This document shows, piece by piece, positions 25,091 to 33,074 of a stretch of DNA of 64,000 bases; position 1 is the first letter of the stretch; each line of letters begins with the position of its first letter. Both the position numbers and the translations under genes were made by a program. The notes under the pieces were generated by a model that was not told the origin of the DNA, did no database searches, and was given only the letters and a program-made list of their open reading frames with translations. Origin of the DNA: RGIG7213 sp045540335 (GTDB lineage Bacteria > Bacillota > Clostridia > Oscillospirales > CAG-272); contig JAZQHC010000020.1 in the NCBI GenBank assembly GCA_045540335.1, positions 15,381-79,380 on the forward strand, given 5' to 3'.

Positions 25091-26983
25091 TTGAAAATCA
25101 AAAAACTACTCAGCATTCTGACGTGCGCGCTTATGATACTTTCCTTAATACCATTCACAGCCGCCGCAGAAGAAAACACCCTATCAGACGACGTTGTAAT
25201 ACTTTACACCAACGACGTACACACATATATTGACGGGCAGTTAAGCTATGACGTAATAGCAGCCATCAAAAAGGATCTGCAGCAATCGTACAAATACGTT
25301 ATTCTTGCAGATGCAGGCGACCACATTCAAGGTACGGCGTTTGGTTCTATGGATAAAGGCGAAAGCATTATTAAGCTGATGAACGCATCAGGCTATGACG
25401 TAGCAACCCTTGGCAACCATGAATTCGACTATGATATGGAAGGCTGTATGAACGCGATAAGCTGGGCAAGCTTTCCTTACATATCCTGCAACTTTTATAA
25501 AGAAGCAGACGGTGTACGCGGCGAAAACGTTCTTGACAGCTATAAGATTTTCGATTGCGGTAACGAAAAGATAGCCTTCGTGGGAATAACGACCCCCGAA
25601 ACGTTTTCCAAATCAACCCCCGCGTATTTCCAAGACGATAACGGAAACTTCATATACGGCATAAGCGCAGGTGAAGACGGCAAGCAATTACAGCAAGACG
25701 TACAAGCTGCCATAAACGCGGCAAAGCAGGCAGGTGCAACAAAAATAATTGCCCTTGGGCATTTGGGATTAGACGCTTCATCTACCCCTTGGACAAGTGC
25801 CGAAACCATCAACGGCACAAGCGGGCTTGATGCTTTTATCGACGGACATTCGCACAGTATAGTAAAATGCCAAGCCGTTCAAGATAAAGACGGAAACGAC
25901 GTTATCCTTACGCAAACAGGCGAATATTTTAACAGAATAGGAATGATGGTTATCAACGCCGAAACAGGTAAAATAACCACGGATTTTATAGAATGCGTAG
26001 ATAACGGCGACGAAACGTTTTCACTTTCTTCAGAGCTTTATACAAAATCCGAAATTCCCAGCGATGAAAATACAAAGGCCATTAAAGACGCATGGTTTAA
26101 CGAAATAGAAAACAAGCTTGGCGTTGTAATAGGCACGTCAACCGTCGTTTTTGATAATTACGACGAAGACGGCAACCGTTTGGTACGTACGCAGGAAACA
26201 AACTCGGGCGATCTTTCGGCGGATTCGCTTTATTATTTGTTTGACAATATGGGCCTTGACGTTGATATTGCCATTATGAACGGCGGCGGTGTTCGTAACA
26301 AAGCAGTAACCGGTGATTTTTCTTACAAAACGTGCAAGGACGTACTTCCCTTCGGAAACGTTGCGTGCTTGCAAACCGTTACGGGCCAGCAAATACTCGA
26401 TATGCTTGAATGGGGCGCACGCTTCGTAGGCGTTGCGGAAAATGGCAGCTTGCTGCACGTTTCGGGCGTAAAATATAAAATAGATACAACGATTGAAAAC
26501 ACCGTAAAAGCAAGCGAATTAGACGTTTGGTTAAGCGGTCCTGTCGAATACCGCGTATATGATATAACCGTTTACGATAAGACATCAGACGAATGGAAGC
26601 CCCTTGACCTTGATGCAAAATACAACCTGGCAGGATACAACTACACCTTGCGCGATATGGGCGGCGGATTCGCAATGCTTAACGGTGCAGTTAACGTATT
26701 GGATTACGTAATGGAAGACTATATGGTATTGGCAAATTACATCAGCGCTTTTGAAAACGGCGTTATCAAGGCAGATAATTCGCCCTTGCTTGAAAAATAC
26801 CCGCATATGGATATTGATTACGGTAACATAGGCGGTAACGGTAGGATCACCGTAGAAGAAAAGCCCGCGGTTGAAGAAAGCCCCGAAACAGGCGACGGCG
26901 TATTTACGGTATTGTTATTTGCTATACCCTTATCCCTTATCTGCATTAAATCCTGCACGGGCAAAAAAAGATACGCAAGATAA
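25091..26983 (+). CDS. Wall-anchored 5'-nucleotidase / metallophosphoesterase
   Basis: 630 residues. Signal peptide 1-27; metallophosphatase domain with LYTNDVHTYIDG, DAGDHIQGTAFG, LGNHEFDYDM, LGHLGLDA and DGHSHSI metal-ligand motifs; C-terminal 5'-nucleotidase domain from about 340 with NGGGVRNK and DVLPFGN, which binds the nucleoside. The end reads SPETGDGVFTVLLF, a hydrophobic helix and KKRYAR, a sortase-type signal with SPETG in place of LPxTG. It would release phosphate and nucleosides from extracellular nucleotides. TTG start with AAGGAGG 8 nt upstream. No sortase is seen in the window. The preceding 24808-25090 has no gene. Confidence 0.92.
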   Translation: MKIKKLLSILTCALMILSLIPFTAAAEENTLSDDVVILYTNDVHTYIDGQLSYDVIAAIKKDLQQSYKYVILADAGDHIQGTAFGSMDKGESIIKLMNASGYDVATLGNHEFDYDMEGCMNAISWASFPYISCNFYKEADGVRGENVLDSYKIFDCGNEKIAFVGITTPETFSKSTPAYFQDDNGNFIYGISAGEDGKQLQQDVQAAINAAKQAGATKIIALGHLGLDASSTPWTSAETINGTSGLDAFIDGHSHSIVKCQAVQDKDGNDVILTQTGEYFNRIGMMVINAETGKITTDFIECVDNGDETFSLSSELYTKSEIPSDENTKAIKDAWFNEIENKLGVVIGTSTVVFDNYDEDGNRLVRTQETNSGDLSADSLYYLFDNMGLDVDIAIMNGGGVRNKAVTGDFSYKTCKDVLPFGNVACLQTVTGQQILDMLEWGARFVGVAENGSLLHVSGVKYKIDTTIENTVKASELDVWLSGPVEYRVYDITVYDKTSDEWKPLDLDAKYNLAGYNYTLRDMGGGFAMLNGAVNVLDYVMEDYMVLANYISAFENGVIKADNSPLLEKYPHMDIDYGNIGGNGRITVEEKPAVEESPETGDGVFTVLLFAIPLSLICIKSCTGKKRYAR

Positions 26984-27029
26984 TTCAAGCAAAAAACACA
27001 GGCAAATACTTTAAACGAAATTAAAATAA

Positions 27030-27087
27030 CTGCACGTTTCGTGTGATACTCTTAATGAAGTACCGCGCAAAACGTGCAGCTTTTTAT
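27030..27087 (+). terminator. Likely terminator of the 5'-nucleotidase gene
   Basis: A 10-bp stem CTGCACGTTT / AAACGTGCAG followed by CTTTTTATTT. The loop is unusually long (about 30 nt), so efficiency is uncertain. Confidence 0.6.
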
Positions 27088-27108
27088 TTATTTACTTTTT
27101 TACGAATA

Positions 27109-29154
27109 TTACGGTGCTCTGTAAGCGAATCTGAACGCCATGTTGCTGTAAGACAACGGTTCAAGCGAGGGCTGAACAGATTTGATTCTCGTATTAGATC
27201 CGGCATCGTATCTGTAATGGTTTCCGCTTGCGTGAGATCCTGCACAGATAAATACGTGGCAAGGATAATTCTTGTAGTTTGCGGGAACTGCCAGATTTGT
27301 ACTTGTTCCCACGAATACAATGTCGCCGCCCATTACGGAAGCCTGATTTGTTATTTTTGTAAATCCAAGACTGATCAACAGCTGTTCAAGGCTGTTTGTC
27401 GTATAAAGCGTATAACCTTTAGTAGCAGGCTGGCCGTTTCTGTTAAAGCCTGCATCGTAAAGCGTCCAACCTACGAATCTATCGCAGGAAATGACCTTTT
27501 CGGTTTTGTTAAGCGCGGGGTTAACGGAAGCATCACCGTATGTATAACCGTTCACACGCATGTAATCTGCATTAAGCTTTCCGTGGTGAAGTATCTTAGC
27601 CGCATTCAAAGAGGGGTTGGGATTATATACAAGATTACCTCTTGTATCATATACAACCTGGCCAAGATATCCTACGACATTTGCCTTTGCTTCCGCCAAA
27701 GACGTATATCTGCCGTAAAGTACAGAGTTATACGGGCACGTTACCCTATATTGCGGCAATTCTTTAACAACGTCAATAAAAGTAAACCATTGTGCATCGG
27801 TAGAGTTAAAGGAATATATCTGAATATTACCGTTATCTATATCCAATCCGCCGTGAACATCAAGCACAAAGTTCTGATTTGCGGCAGAACGCAGAACCAC
27901 TTTGCCGTCTTTTATGTAAATATACCAGCGCTGCGTAGAGGAATTGTTGTCGGGGTTGGTCTGTACGTTAGAGAAATCTGCCATCGCACCGTTTGCAACG
28001 TCCAGAACATTTCCACTGTACGCGCTTGTTATCTTGTAGGTGCCGTCTGCCTGATGCTCGAACTTCCAGAACTGGCCTTGTGCCAGCAAACATGCATTTC
28101 CGTTATCGGTAACGGATATATTTCGCGTTCCGAAGTTGAGATTTGCATAAAATTCAGCAGGATAATCAAGTGCAGAGAAATAAGTTAAATACCCTGCTTC
28201 GTCTGTGGGTACATCTTTTATCTTATTGATATTAAATATCTGTGATGCAGAATAGTTTACGCCATATATCTGAACGTTTGCACCTGCGTTTACAGAGGAT
28301 TCGCTTATGTCAAGAACCCTGTCCTCTGCACAAAGTGTAGAGAATACGTATCCGCCTTCACGTTCTACAACGTGCCATTTTTGATTTTCGGCACCTATAT
28401 TTTTGTAAAGTGCAACGTTCGTACCGTAATCGCTGGAAGAATAGGCAACGTCAAGCACGGTACCCATACCGACGTTTTTGATATAGTAAGATCCGTCGTC
28501 GTTACGGGTAAACCGCCATACCTTGTTGGGCGAATTTGTTTTGTCCATCGTTAAAACGTTGTGGTCAACGCTTGCACCGACAACCTTCTCCGTATATGAC
28601 AATTCTATCGTTGCGTAGAAATCGTCGCCAAGCTCTGCCGAAGGAAGCTGGCCTACTGCATATTTTGGCTTGTTGTGAAGAACGAAATCAGCCATATCGG
28701 TGATATCGTTTTCATCTGAAACGCCGTCGTCATTGAAGTCAAGCGCAGAGGCATAAGTTGAATTGCCGCCCGTTTTTACCATTTTTTTGGCACGTATAAC
28801 GTCTTTCGTAGTTACGTACGTATCACCGTTAAGGTCTCCGTTAACTATCAACGTATATGTTTTGTTGCCCGTGGTAAATTGGTATCCCGTGCCAACCCTC
28901 GCAGCATCCGCCGAAACGTATCCCGACGATTTCGTTACACTGCCCGAGCCGAATTCGGCAATCAATTCGGAAACCGTAACGCCCTCGGGAATATCTTTGA
29001 TATATGTGCCGTCTATCACATACGTCAAATCATCGCCGGCATCAAGACTTGATACGGCAGACGATATCATTTCCGTTGCTGAGAATGCCGATGGCAGTAA
29101 GACAGCAATCGTCAGCACCATAACGGCAAGCTTAAATAATGTTTTTTTCTTCAT
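27109..29154 (-). CDS. Secreted dockerin / ricin-B lectin / NlpC-like protein (paralogue)
   Basis: 681 residues with the same architecture as the protein at 2254-4353: signal peptide, small domain, dockerin (about 106-160, GDLNGDTYVTTKDVI and DFNDDGVSDENDITD), two ricin-type trefoils, then a Cys-His C-terminal domain with ISCDRFVGW, GGDIVF and CHVFICAG. The second His region and the YRYDAG segment match the paralogue, while the insertion between Cys and His differs. Probably an exported wall amidase or lectin displayed through a cohesin (inference). A promoter is upstream at 29190. The duplication is inverted relative to the first copy. Confidence 0.8.
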   Translation of the reverse strand: MKKKTLFKLAVMVLTIAVLLPSAFSATEMISSAVSSLDAGDDLTYVIDGTYIKDIPEGVTVSELIAEFGSGSVTKSSGYVSADAARVGTGYQFTTGNKTYTLIVNGDLNGDTYVTTKDVIRAKKMVKTGGNSTYASALDFNDDGVSDENDITDMADFVLHNKPKYAVGQLPSAELGDDFYATIELSYTEKVVGASVDHNVLTMDKTNSPNKVWRFTRNDDGSYYIKNVGMGTVLDVAYSSSDYGTNVALYKNIGAENQKWHVVEREGGYVFSTLCAEDRVLDISESSVNAGANVQIYGVNYSASQIFNINKIKDVPTDEAGYLTYFSALDYPAEFYANLNFGTRNISVTDNGNACLLAQGQFWKFEHQADGTYKITSAYSGNVLDVANGAMADFSNVQTNPDNNSSTQRWYIYIKDGKVVLRSAANQNFVLDVHGGLDIDNGNIQIYSFNSTDAQWFTFIDVVKELPQYRVTCPYNSVLYGRYTSLAEAKANVVGYLGQVVYDTRGNLVYNPNPSLNAAKILHHGKLNADYMRVNGYTYGDASVNPALNKTEKVISCDRFVGWTLYDAGFNRNGQPATKGYTLYTTNSLEQLLISLGFTKITNQASVMGGDIVFVGTSTNLAVPANYKNYPCHVFICAGSHASGNHYRYDAGSNTRIKSVQPSLEPLSYSNMAFRFAYRAP

Positions 29155-29189
29155 ATTTTTTCCTCACGTAAAAATATTGTTCCAAGGTT

Positions 29190-29218
29190 ATTTTATCTTA
29201 TCGTATGAGTAAAGTCAA
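29190..29218 (-). promoter_or_regulatory. Promoter of the dockerin paralogue
   Basis: Minus strand TTGACT, 17 nt, TAAAAT, about 36 nt before the ATG; ribosome binding site GTGAGGAAA. The interval 29219-29409 is AT-rich with nothing recognisable. Confidence 0.65.
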
Positions 29219-29409
29219 TTAACGATTTGTTAATTGATAAACATCGTCAATTTTTCATATAATTTTGAAGTTTTTTTGTTAATTTTATACAATAATATTA
29301 TCCTTTAAAACATTTTTTTCATATATTTGCTTTTCAAATAACGGTAACATTCAAAAAAGCATACATAAATTTACTTATTTTATCAAATTTTCAGTAGAAC
29401 TATACAGCC

Positions 29410-29454
29410 AAAACGCCCATATCATTCGTGCACGCGAAGCAATATGGGCGTTTT
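29410..29454 (-). terminator. Terminator of the collagen-like gene
   Basis: Stem AAAACGCCCATAT / ATATGGGCGTTTT, 13 bp, with a 19-nt loop. It lies 36 nt past the stop of the collagen-like gene. Confidence 0.8.
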
Positions 29455-29489
29455 AACATTCAGTTTAGCAATTTAACCTAATAACCAAA

Positions 29490-30389
29490 TCAATCAATTT
29501 GTAATATTACAAGGTGGGCAGATACAGGTCTGCTTCCGCCCGCAAGAGGAGTGACGGTAAGTGCCGCTGCGCTTCCTGATGGATTTCGTACTGTCAAAAC
29601 AGAATTTTCAGAAGTAGTTCGTACGATAGCCATGCCAACAATTTGCGAAGTTCCCGTTGCACGGCCCGCAACGGTATATTCAAGGTCTTGTGCGTTAAGC
29701 GTTAAAATCAATTGACCCGCTTCGCTTACACCAACTTGAAACATTATAAGGTACGCGCCGACAGCAGCAAGATTGAAGGCTGAAGGCCCTATTCGCCCAA
29801 TATTCGTATTTGCAATAGGACCGTTTCGAGGAAAGCTGACATCTGCGCCTACTGCAACCGTGGCAGAATTGTCAGGTGGCATCAAAGCATAAAAGTCTGC
29901 ATAGCCTAACACTCCGCCCGTCGGACCTTGAGGACCTGCGGGACCTGTTTCCCCGGCAGGTCCTTGCGGACCTTGCGGGCCGGCGGGGCCGATATCTCCA
30001 ACAGGACCTTGAGGGCCAACCGGTCCTTGTGGGCCGGCGGGACCAATATCACCGATAGGTCCTTGTGGGCCGGTAGGGCCTTGCGGACCCACTGCACCCG
30101 TAGTGCCTGCAGGACCTTGCGGACCAACGGGACCGACTTCCCCTACGGGACCTTGAGGACCGACAGGACCCTGTGGACCGACTGCACCCGTAGCACCTAC
30201 GGGTCCCTGCGGACCTCGGGGGCCTGTTTCCCCGGCAGGGCCTTGGGGGCCGATAGGACCTTGCGGCCCCGGGGGGCATATCACACAAGGATCATCTTCT
30301 TTATCGCAGCAACACTTTTGGTTGTTATTCTGATTGCAATGACAACATCTATTATTGGTATTTCTTATGAATGGATTTTGTCTGCTCAT
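29490..30389 (-). CDS. Collagen-like triplet-repeat surface protein (exosporium type)
   Basis: 299 residues. N-terminus of about 45 residues rich in Asn, Gln and Cys (CCHCNQNNNQKCCCDKEDD), then about 39 Gly-x-y triplets, mostly GPQGPxG, ending near 165, and a C-terminal beta-rich domain of the BclA/TNF-like kind (AVGAYLIMFQVGVSEAGQL). No signal peptide. Such proteins form spore-surface filaments in clostridia and bacilli; the Cys cluster could crosslink the base (inference). Start at ATG 30389 with AAAGGAGG 7 nt upstream. The repeat DNA is much GC-richer than its flanks. Confidence 0.82.
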   Translation of the reverse strand: MSRQNPFIRNTNNRCCHCNQNNNQKCCCDKEDDPCVICPPGPQGPIGPQGPAGETGPRGPQGPVGATGAVGPQGPVGPQGPVGEVGPVGPQGPAGTTGAVGPQGPTGPQGPIGDIGPAGPQGPVGPQGPVGDIGPAGPQGPQGPAGETGPAGPQGPTGGVLGYADFYALMPPDNSATVAVGADVSFPRNGPIANTNIGRIGPSAFNLAAVGAYLIMFQVGVSEAGQLILTLNAQDLEYTVAGRATGTSQIVGMAIVRTTSENSVLTVRNPSGSAAALTVTPLAGGSRPVSAHLVILQID

Positions 30390-30533
30390 TAAATACCTCC
30401 TTTGCAGATTTTGGTGAAACACCATTACATTATATGATTTTTTTCAACAAAAAGATACCGCCTTATACAAACAAAAAACGGGGAAAAATCTCTGTTATAA
30501 CATTATAAAACGACGGTGATAAAAGACCGTTTG

Positions 30534-30562
30534 TTGAAATATTCACACAAATCAGCTATAAT
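30534..30562 (+). promoter_or_regulatory. Promoter of the alpha/beta hydrolase gene
   Basis: TTGAAA, 17 nt, TATAAT, 37 nt before the ATG. Confidence 0.75.
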
Positions 30563-30599
30563 GATCTCACCAATACGCTGCAGATTGGAGAATCGGCAT

Positions 30600-31355
30600 A
30601 TGTTTATCCACAAATTCGTTAACAAAGATAAACCGAATATGGTTTTAATACACGGCGTTCTTACGCCGTGGCAGATATGGACGCCGCAGATCAATGCGTT
30701 TAAGGCGCATTATAACATTTACGCCGTAGCCTTGAACGCACATACTGAACATATTGCAAGCGAATTTATTTCAGTAGCCGAGGAAGCGGCAGAAATCATA
30801 CGATACTTAAAGGAAAACAACGTAGAAGATATAGATGTTTTATGTGGAATTTCGCTTGGCGGTAAAATTGCACACGAAATCTGGAAAAGCAACAAATTAA
30901 CCGTTCGTAATCTTATAATGGACGGCGCGCCGTTGACAGCTTGCCCGAAATTTGCAATAAACGTTATGATTTACAACTACAAAAGTATAATACACAAGTC
31001 TCAAAGAAGAGACAGTAAGGTTATAGAAAATTTTAAAAAACATTTTCTGCCCGAAATATATTTGAAAAACTATTTGAAAATAGCGGATCTCTTTACGGAT
31101 AGATCAATAGAAAATATCGTAAATTCGGTTTTTTCAGGCGGAAAGATATATAACTATAACAACAAAAGCAGAATACTGTTTATTCATGGAACAAGATCTA
31201 ACGAAATTCTTTCCAAAAAATCCGCAAAGCTTTTAAAGAAGCATCATCCTTCAGCACAGGTGGTTTGCTTTAAAAACGATCCGCATTGTTACAAGGCGAT
31301 TTATCAGCCCGAAGAATGGATAAAGACCGTAAAAGATTTTTTAAACGGTAATTAA
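30600..31355 (+). CDS. Alpha/beta-hydrolase fold protein
   Basis: 251 residues. MVLIHGVLTPWQIW provides the oxyanion-hole strand, CGISLGGKIAHEI the nucleophile elbow (G-x-S-x-G), and FKNDPHCYK near the end the likely catalytic His. No signal peptide; substrate unknown. The chosen ATG follows TTGGAG; a longer frame starting at 30516 would read over the promoter and is rejected. Confidence 0.78.
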   Translation: MFIHKFVNKDKPNMVLIHGVLTPWQIWTPQINAFKAHYNIYAVALNAHTEHIASEFISVAEEAAEIIRYLKENNVEDIDVLCGISLGGKIAHEIWKSNKLTVRNLIMDGAPLTACPKFAINVMIYNYKSIIHKSQRRDSKVIENFKKHFLPEIYLKNYLKIADLFTDRSIENIVNSVFSGGKIYNYNNKSRILFIHGTRSNEILSKKSAKLLKKHHPSAQVVCFKNDPHCYKAIYQPEEWIKTVKDFLNGN

Positions 31356-31429
31356 AAACCGCAATGTAAAATTTACAAAGTTTAACGTTTTTAACCGTCG
31401 TTTATTTGAGAATATAAAGAGAGGAATTT

Positions 31430-32455
31430 ATGTTATCCTTTGAATGTGATTATAACATCGGCGCGCATCCTGAAATTTTAAAATCGTTGATGCGTACCAA
31501 TATGGAGCCCTGTCCCGGATATGGAAATGATATATATACGGCGCAAGCCCGCGAAAAAATAAAAAAAGCCTGCGGCAAAGAAGATGCAGACGTTTACTTT
31601 CTTGTCGGCGGCACACAAACCAACCGTATCGTGATAAGCTCTATGTTAAAAAATTACGAAGGCGTCATCGCAGCCGCCACGGGCCATATTAACGTACACG
31701 AGGCAGGTGCCATAGAAGGCTCGGGGCACAAGGTGCTTACAGTAAAAGGCTTCGACGGAAAGCTTTGCGCAGAAGATATTAACAGGCTTATTGCCGAATT
31801 TTACAACGACGGTGCGCACGAGCATATGGTTTTCCCCGGAATGGTATATATATCCCACCCTACCGAATACGGAACGCTTTATACGCTTGACGAATTAAAG
31901 CGCATTTCAGACGTTTGCCGAAGCAACTCTATACCTCTGTTTCTTGACGGTGCGCGCCTCGGCTACGGGTTAATGAGCCGCAACACAGACGTAACCTTAA
32001 GGGACATTGCCGATTTATGCGACGTTTTTTACATTGGCGGCACGAAAATCGGCGCATTGTGCGGCGAGGCAGTAGTTTTTACACACAACAATTCACCTAA
32101 ACACTTTTTCACTACCATAAAACAAAACGGCGCACTTTTGGCAAAAGGTCGGCTTTTGGGCATTCAGTTTGATACGCTTTTTACAGACGAGCTTTATTTA
32201 AAAATCAGCAAAAACGCTATCGACCGCGCAGAAGATTTAAAAAACGTTTTTGAAGAAAAAGGATATTCGTTTTTTAAAAACTCCCCCACCAACCAGCAGT
32301 TTGTTATTCTTTCCGACAAGAAGATAAATATGCTTTCGCCGCTTGTACGTTTTGAAATTTGGGAAAGAATAAACGAAGAAGCTTGTGCCGTACGTTTTGC
32401 AACAAGCTGGGCAACCACCAAAGAAGATATTGAAGCCCTGCGGCAAATTCTTTAG
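31430..32455 (+). CDS. Threonine-aldolase-like PLP lyase (beta-eliminating lyase family)
   Basis: 341 residues, fold-type I PLP enzyme. CPGYGNDIYTAQARE matches the N-terminal threonine-aldolase motif, FLVGGTQTNRIV binds the phosphate, PLFLDGARLGYGLMS holds the cofactor Asp, and YIGGTKIGALCGEAVV the Schiff-base Lys. Low-specificity aldolases split L-threonine or allo-threonine to glycine and acetaldehyde; related lyases act on other beta-hydroxy amino acids. RBS AGAGAGG. The gene ends against the decayed element at 32.5 kb. Confidence 0.88.
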   Translation: MLSFECDYNIGAHPEILKSLMRTNMEPCPGYGNDIYTAQAREKIKKACGKEDADVYFLVGGTQTNRIVISSMLKNYEGVIAAATGHINVHEAGAIEGSGHKVLTVKGFDGKLCAEDINRLIAEFYNDGAHEHMVFPGMVYISHPTEYGTLYTLDELKRISDVCRSNSIPLFLDGARLGYGLMSRNTDVTLRDIADLCDVFYIGGTKIGALCGEAVVFTHNNSPKHFFTTIKQNGALLAKGRLLGIQFDTLFTDELYLKISKNAIDRAEDLKNVFEEKGYSFFKNSPTNQQFVILSDKKINMLSPLVRFEIWERINEEACAVRFATSWATTKEDIEALRQIL

Positions 32456-32461
32456 ATACTC

Positions 32462-32598
32462 ATACTGAAAAAAAGGTGCGCAAGTCAATAACTGATATCC
32501 CGTTTCATTTGCTTTTTTGAGAGCAATCCGCAGCTTGGAAAGAAAGTCTGCCTTGCCGTTGGCAATATTAAGCGTTAACTGCAACAATTTGCAATTGC
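32462..32598 (-). pseudogene. Remnant of a four-helix-bundle (23S-IVS/Avd-like) gene
   Basis: Minus-strand translation gives LNIANGKADFLSKLRIAL then KKANETGYQLL, clearly homologous to GKKDFVSKLEIALKEASETG of the intact gene at 39127-39480. The N-terminal helix is missing, about five residues of the HEAQYA segment are lost, and the frame then runs into the end of the aldolase gene with no proper C-terminus. It keeps its position directly 3' of a hairpin array, as in the intact locus. Confidence 0.75.
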
Positions 32599-32692
32599 CG
32601 TGAAGTCTTCCGCAAGGGAAACATGAAGCGAAGCGTGCACCCGCTATCCATGTGCCGAAGGCACACTTCATAGGGCGAAGCTCTGATCTGCA
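32597..32692. repeat. Hairpin array B, degenerate, with ATGAAG/CTTCAT linkers
   Basis: Contains the perfect stem-loop TGTGCC-GAA-GGCACA followed by CTTCAT, a weaker AGGGC-GAA-GCTCT, and TTCC-GCAAG-GGAA flanked by TGAAG and ATGAAG. The linker motif equals that of array A. Read along the minus strand, linkers change from ATGAAG to CTTCAT within the array, so the array is itself roughly symmetrical. It sits at the 5' side of the four-helix remnant. Confidence 0.65.
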
Positions 32693-32807
32693 ATCGTACG
32701 TAAAGCCTGCCGTCATCGTATGCTATAATACCCTCAGGGGCAGTATCGTCGCCCGTTATAAGCTCGTCATCAAGTGATGGGGTGTTAGATCTCTTTTCGT
32801 TATCCAT
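32692..32807 (-). pseudogene. Orphan 5' gene fragment interrupted by array B
   Basis: A minus-strand frame starts at ATG 32807 with AAAGGAA 7 nt upstream and reads MDNEKRSNTPSLDDELITGD, then about 20 more ordinary residues, before it runs into the hairpin array where coding character stops. I do not recognise the family. A good ribosome binding site with an abrupt loss of coding character suggests a gene whose 3' part was replaced by the array plus four-helix element (inference). Confidence 0.4.
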
Positions 32808-32846
32808 ATTAATATTCCTTTCCCCGTATGTCAGAGCCCTGCTTTA

Positions 32847-33008
32847 TCAGACGCCTTTTTCAATGAAATAATCGAACAAAAACTCGCCCTTATCAAGATA
32901 AAAATCAGTTTTTGCATTGTCCTCGGTAAATGAAGGTATTCCCTTTTCAGCCTTTTTTGACGAATACGGTAAACGAAATAACACAGCAGCCTTTCTGACC
33001 GGCCGCAT
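32847..33008 (-). other. Possible small ORF or gene remnant, 53 aa
   Basis: Reads MRPVRKAAVLFRLPYSSKKA and ends FDYFIEKGV with a stop at 32847. Composition is protein-like, but there is no ribosome binding site and the frame upstream crosses a terminator hairpin. Probably another remnant in this decayed interval; family not recognised. Confidence 0.3.
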
Positions 33009-33023
33009 GGGATTTTTAAAACC

Positions 33024-33062
33024 AAAAGCGTGATGCCCAATAAAGAGCATCACGCTTTTTTT
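33024..33062. terminator. Terminator of the SipW/TasA operon
   Basis: A 13-bp stem AAAAGCGTGATGC / GCATCACGCTTTT with a 10-nt loop, 13 nt beyond the stop of the last operon gene on the minus strand. A and T runs flank both sides. Confidence 0.85.
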
Positions 33063-33074
33063 AAGACTTTGATT

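Noticed and set aside
27043..28188. Long plus-strand frame opposite the dockerin paralogue, and similar long antisense frames at 3301-4449, 33897-34496 and 35367-36080
   Set aside because: All are shadows of well-supported genes on the other strand, without ribosome binding sites or family similarity.
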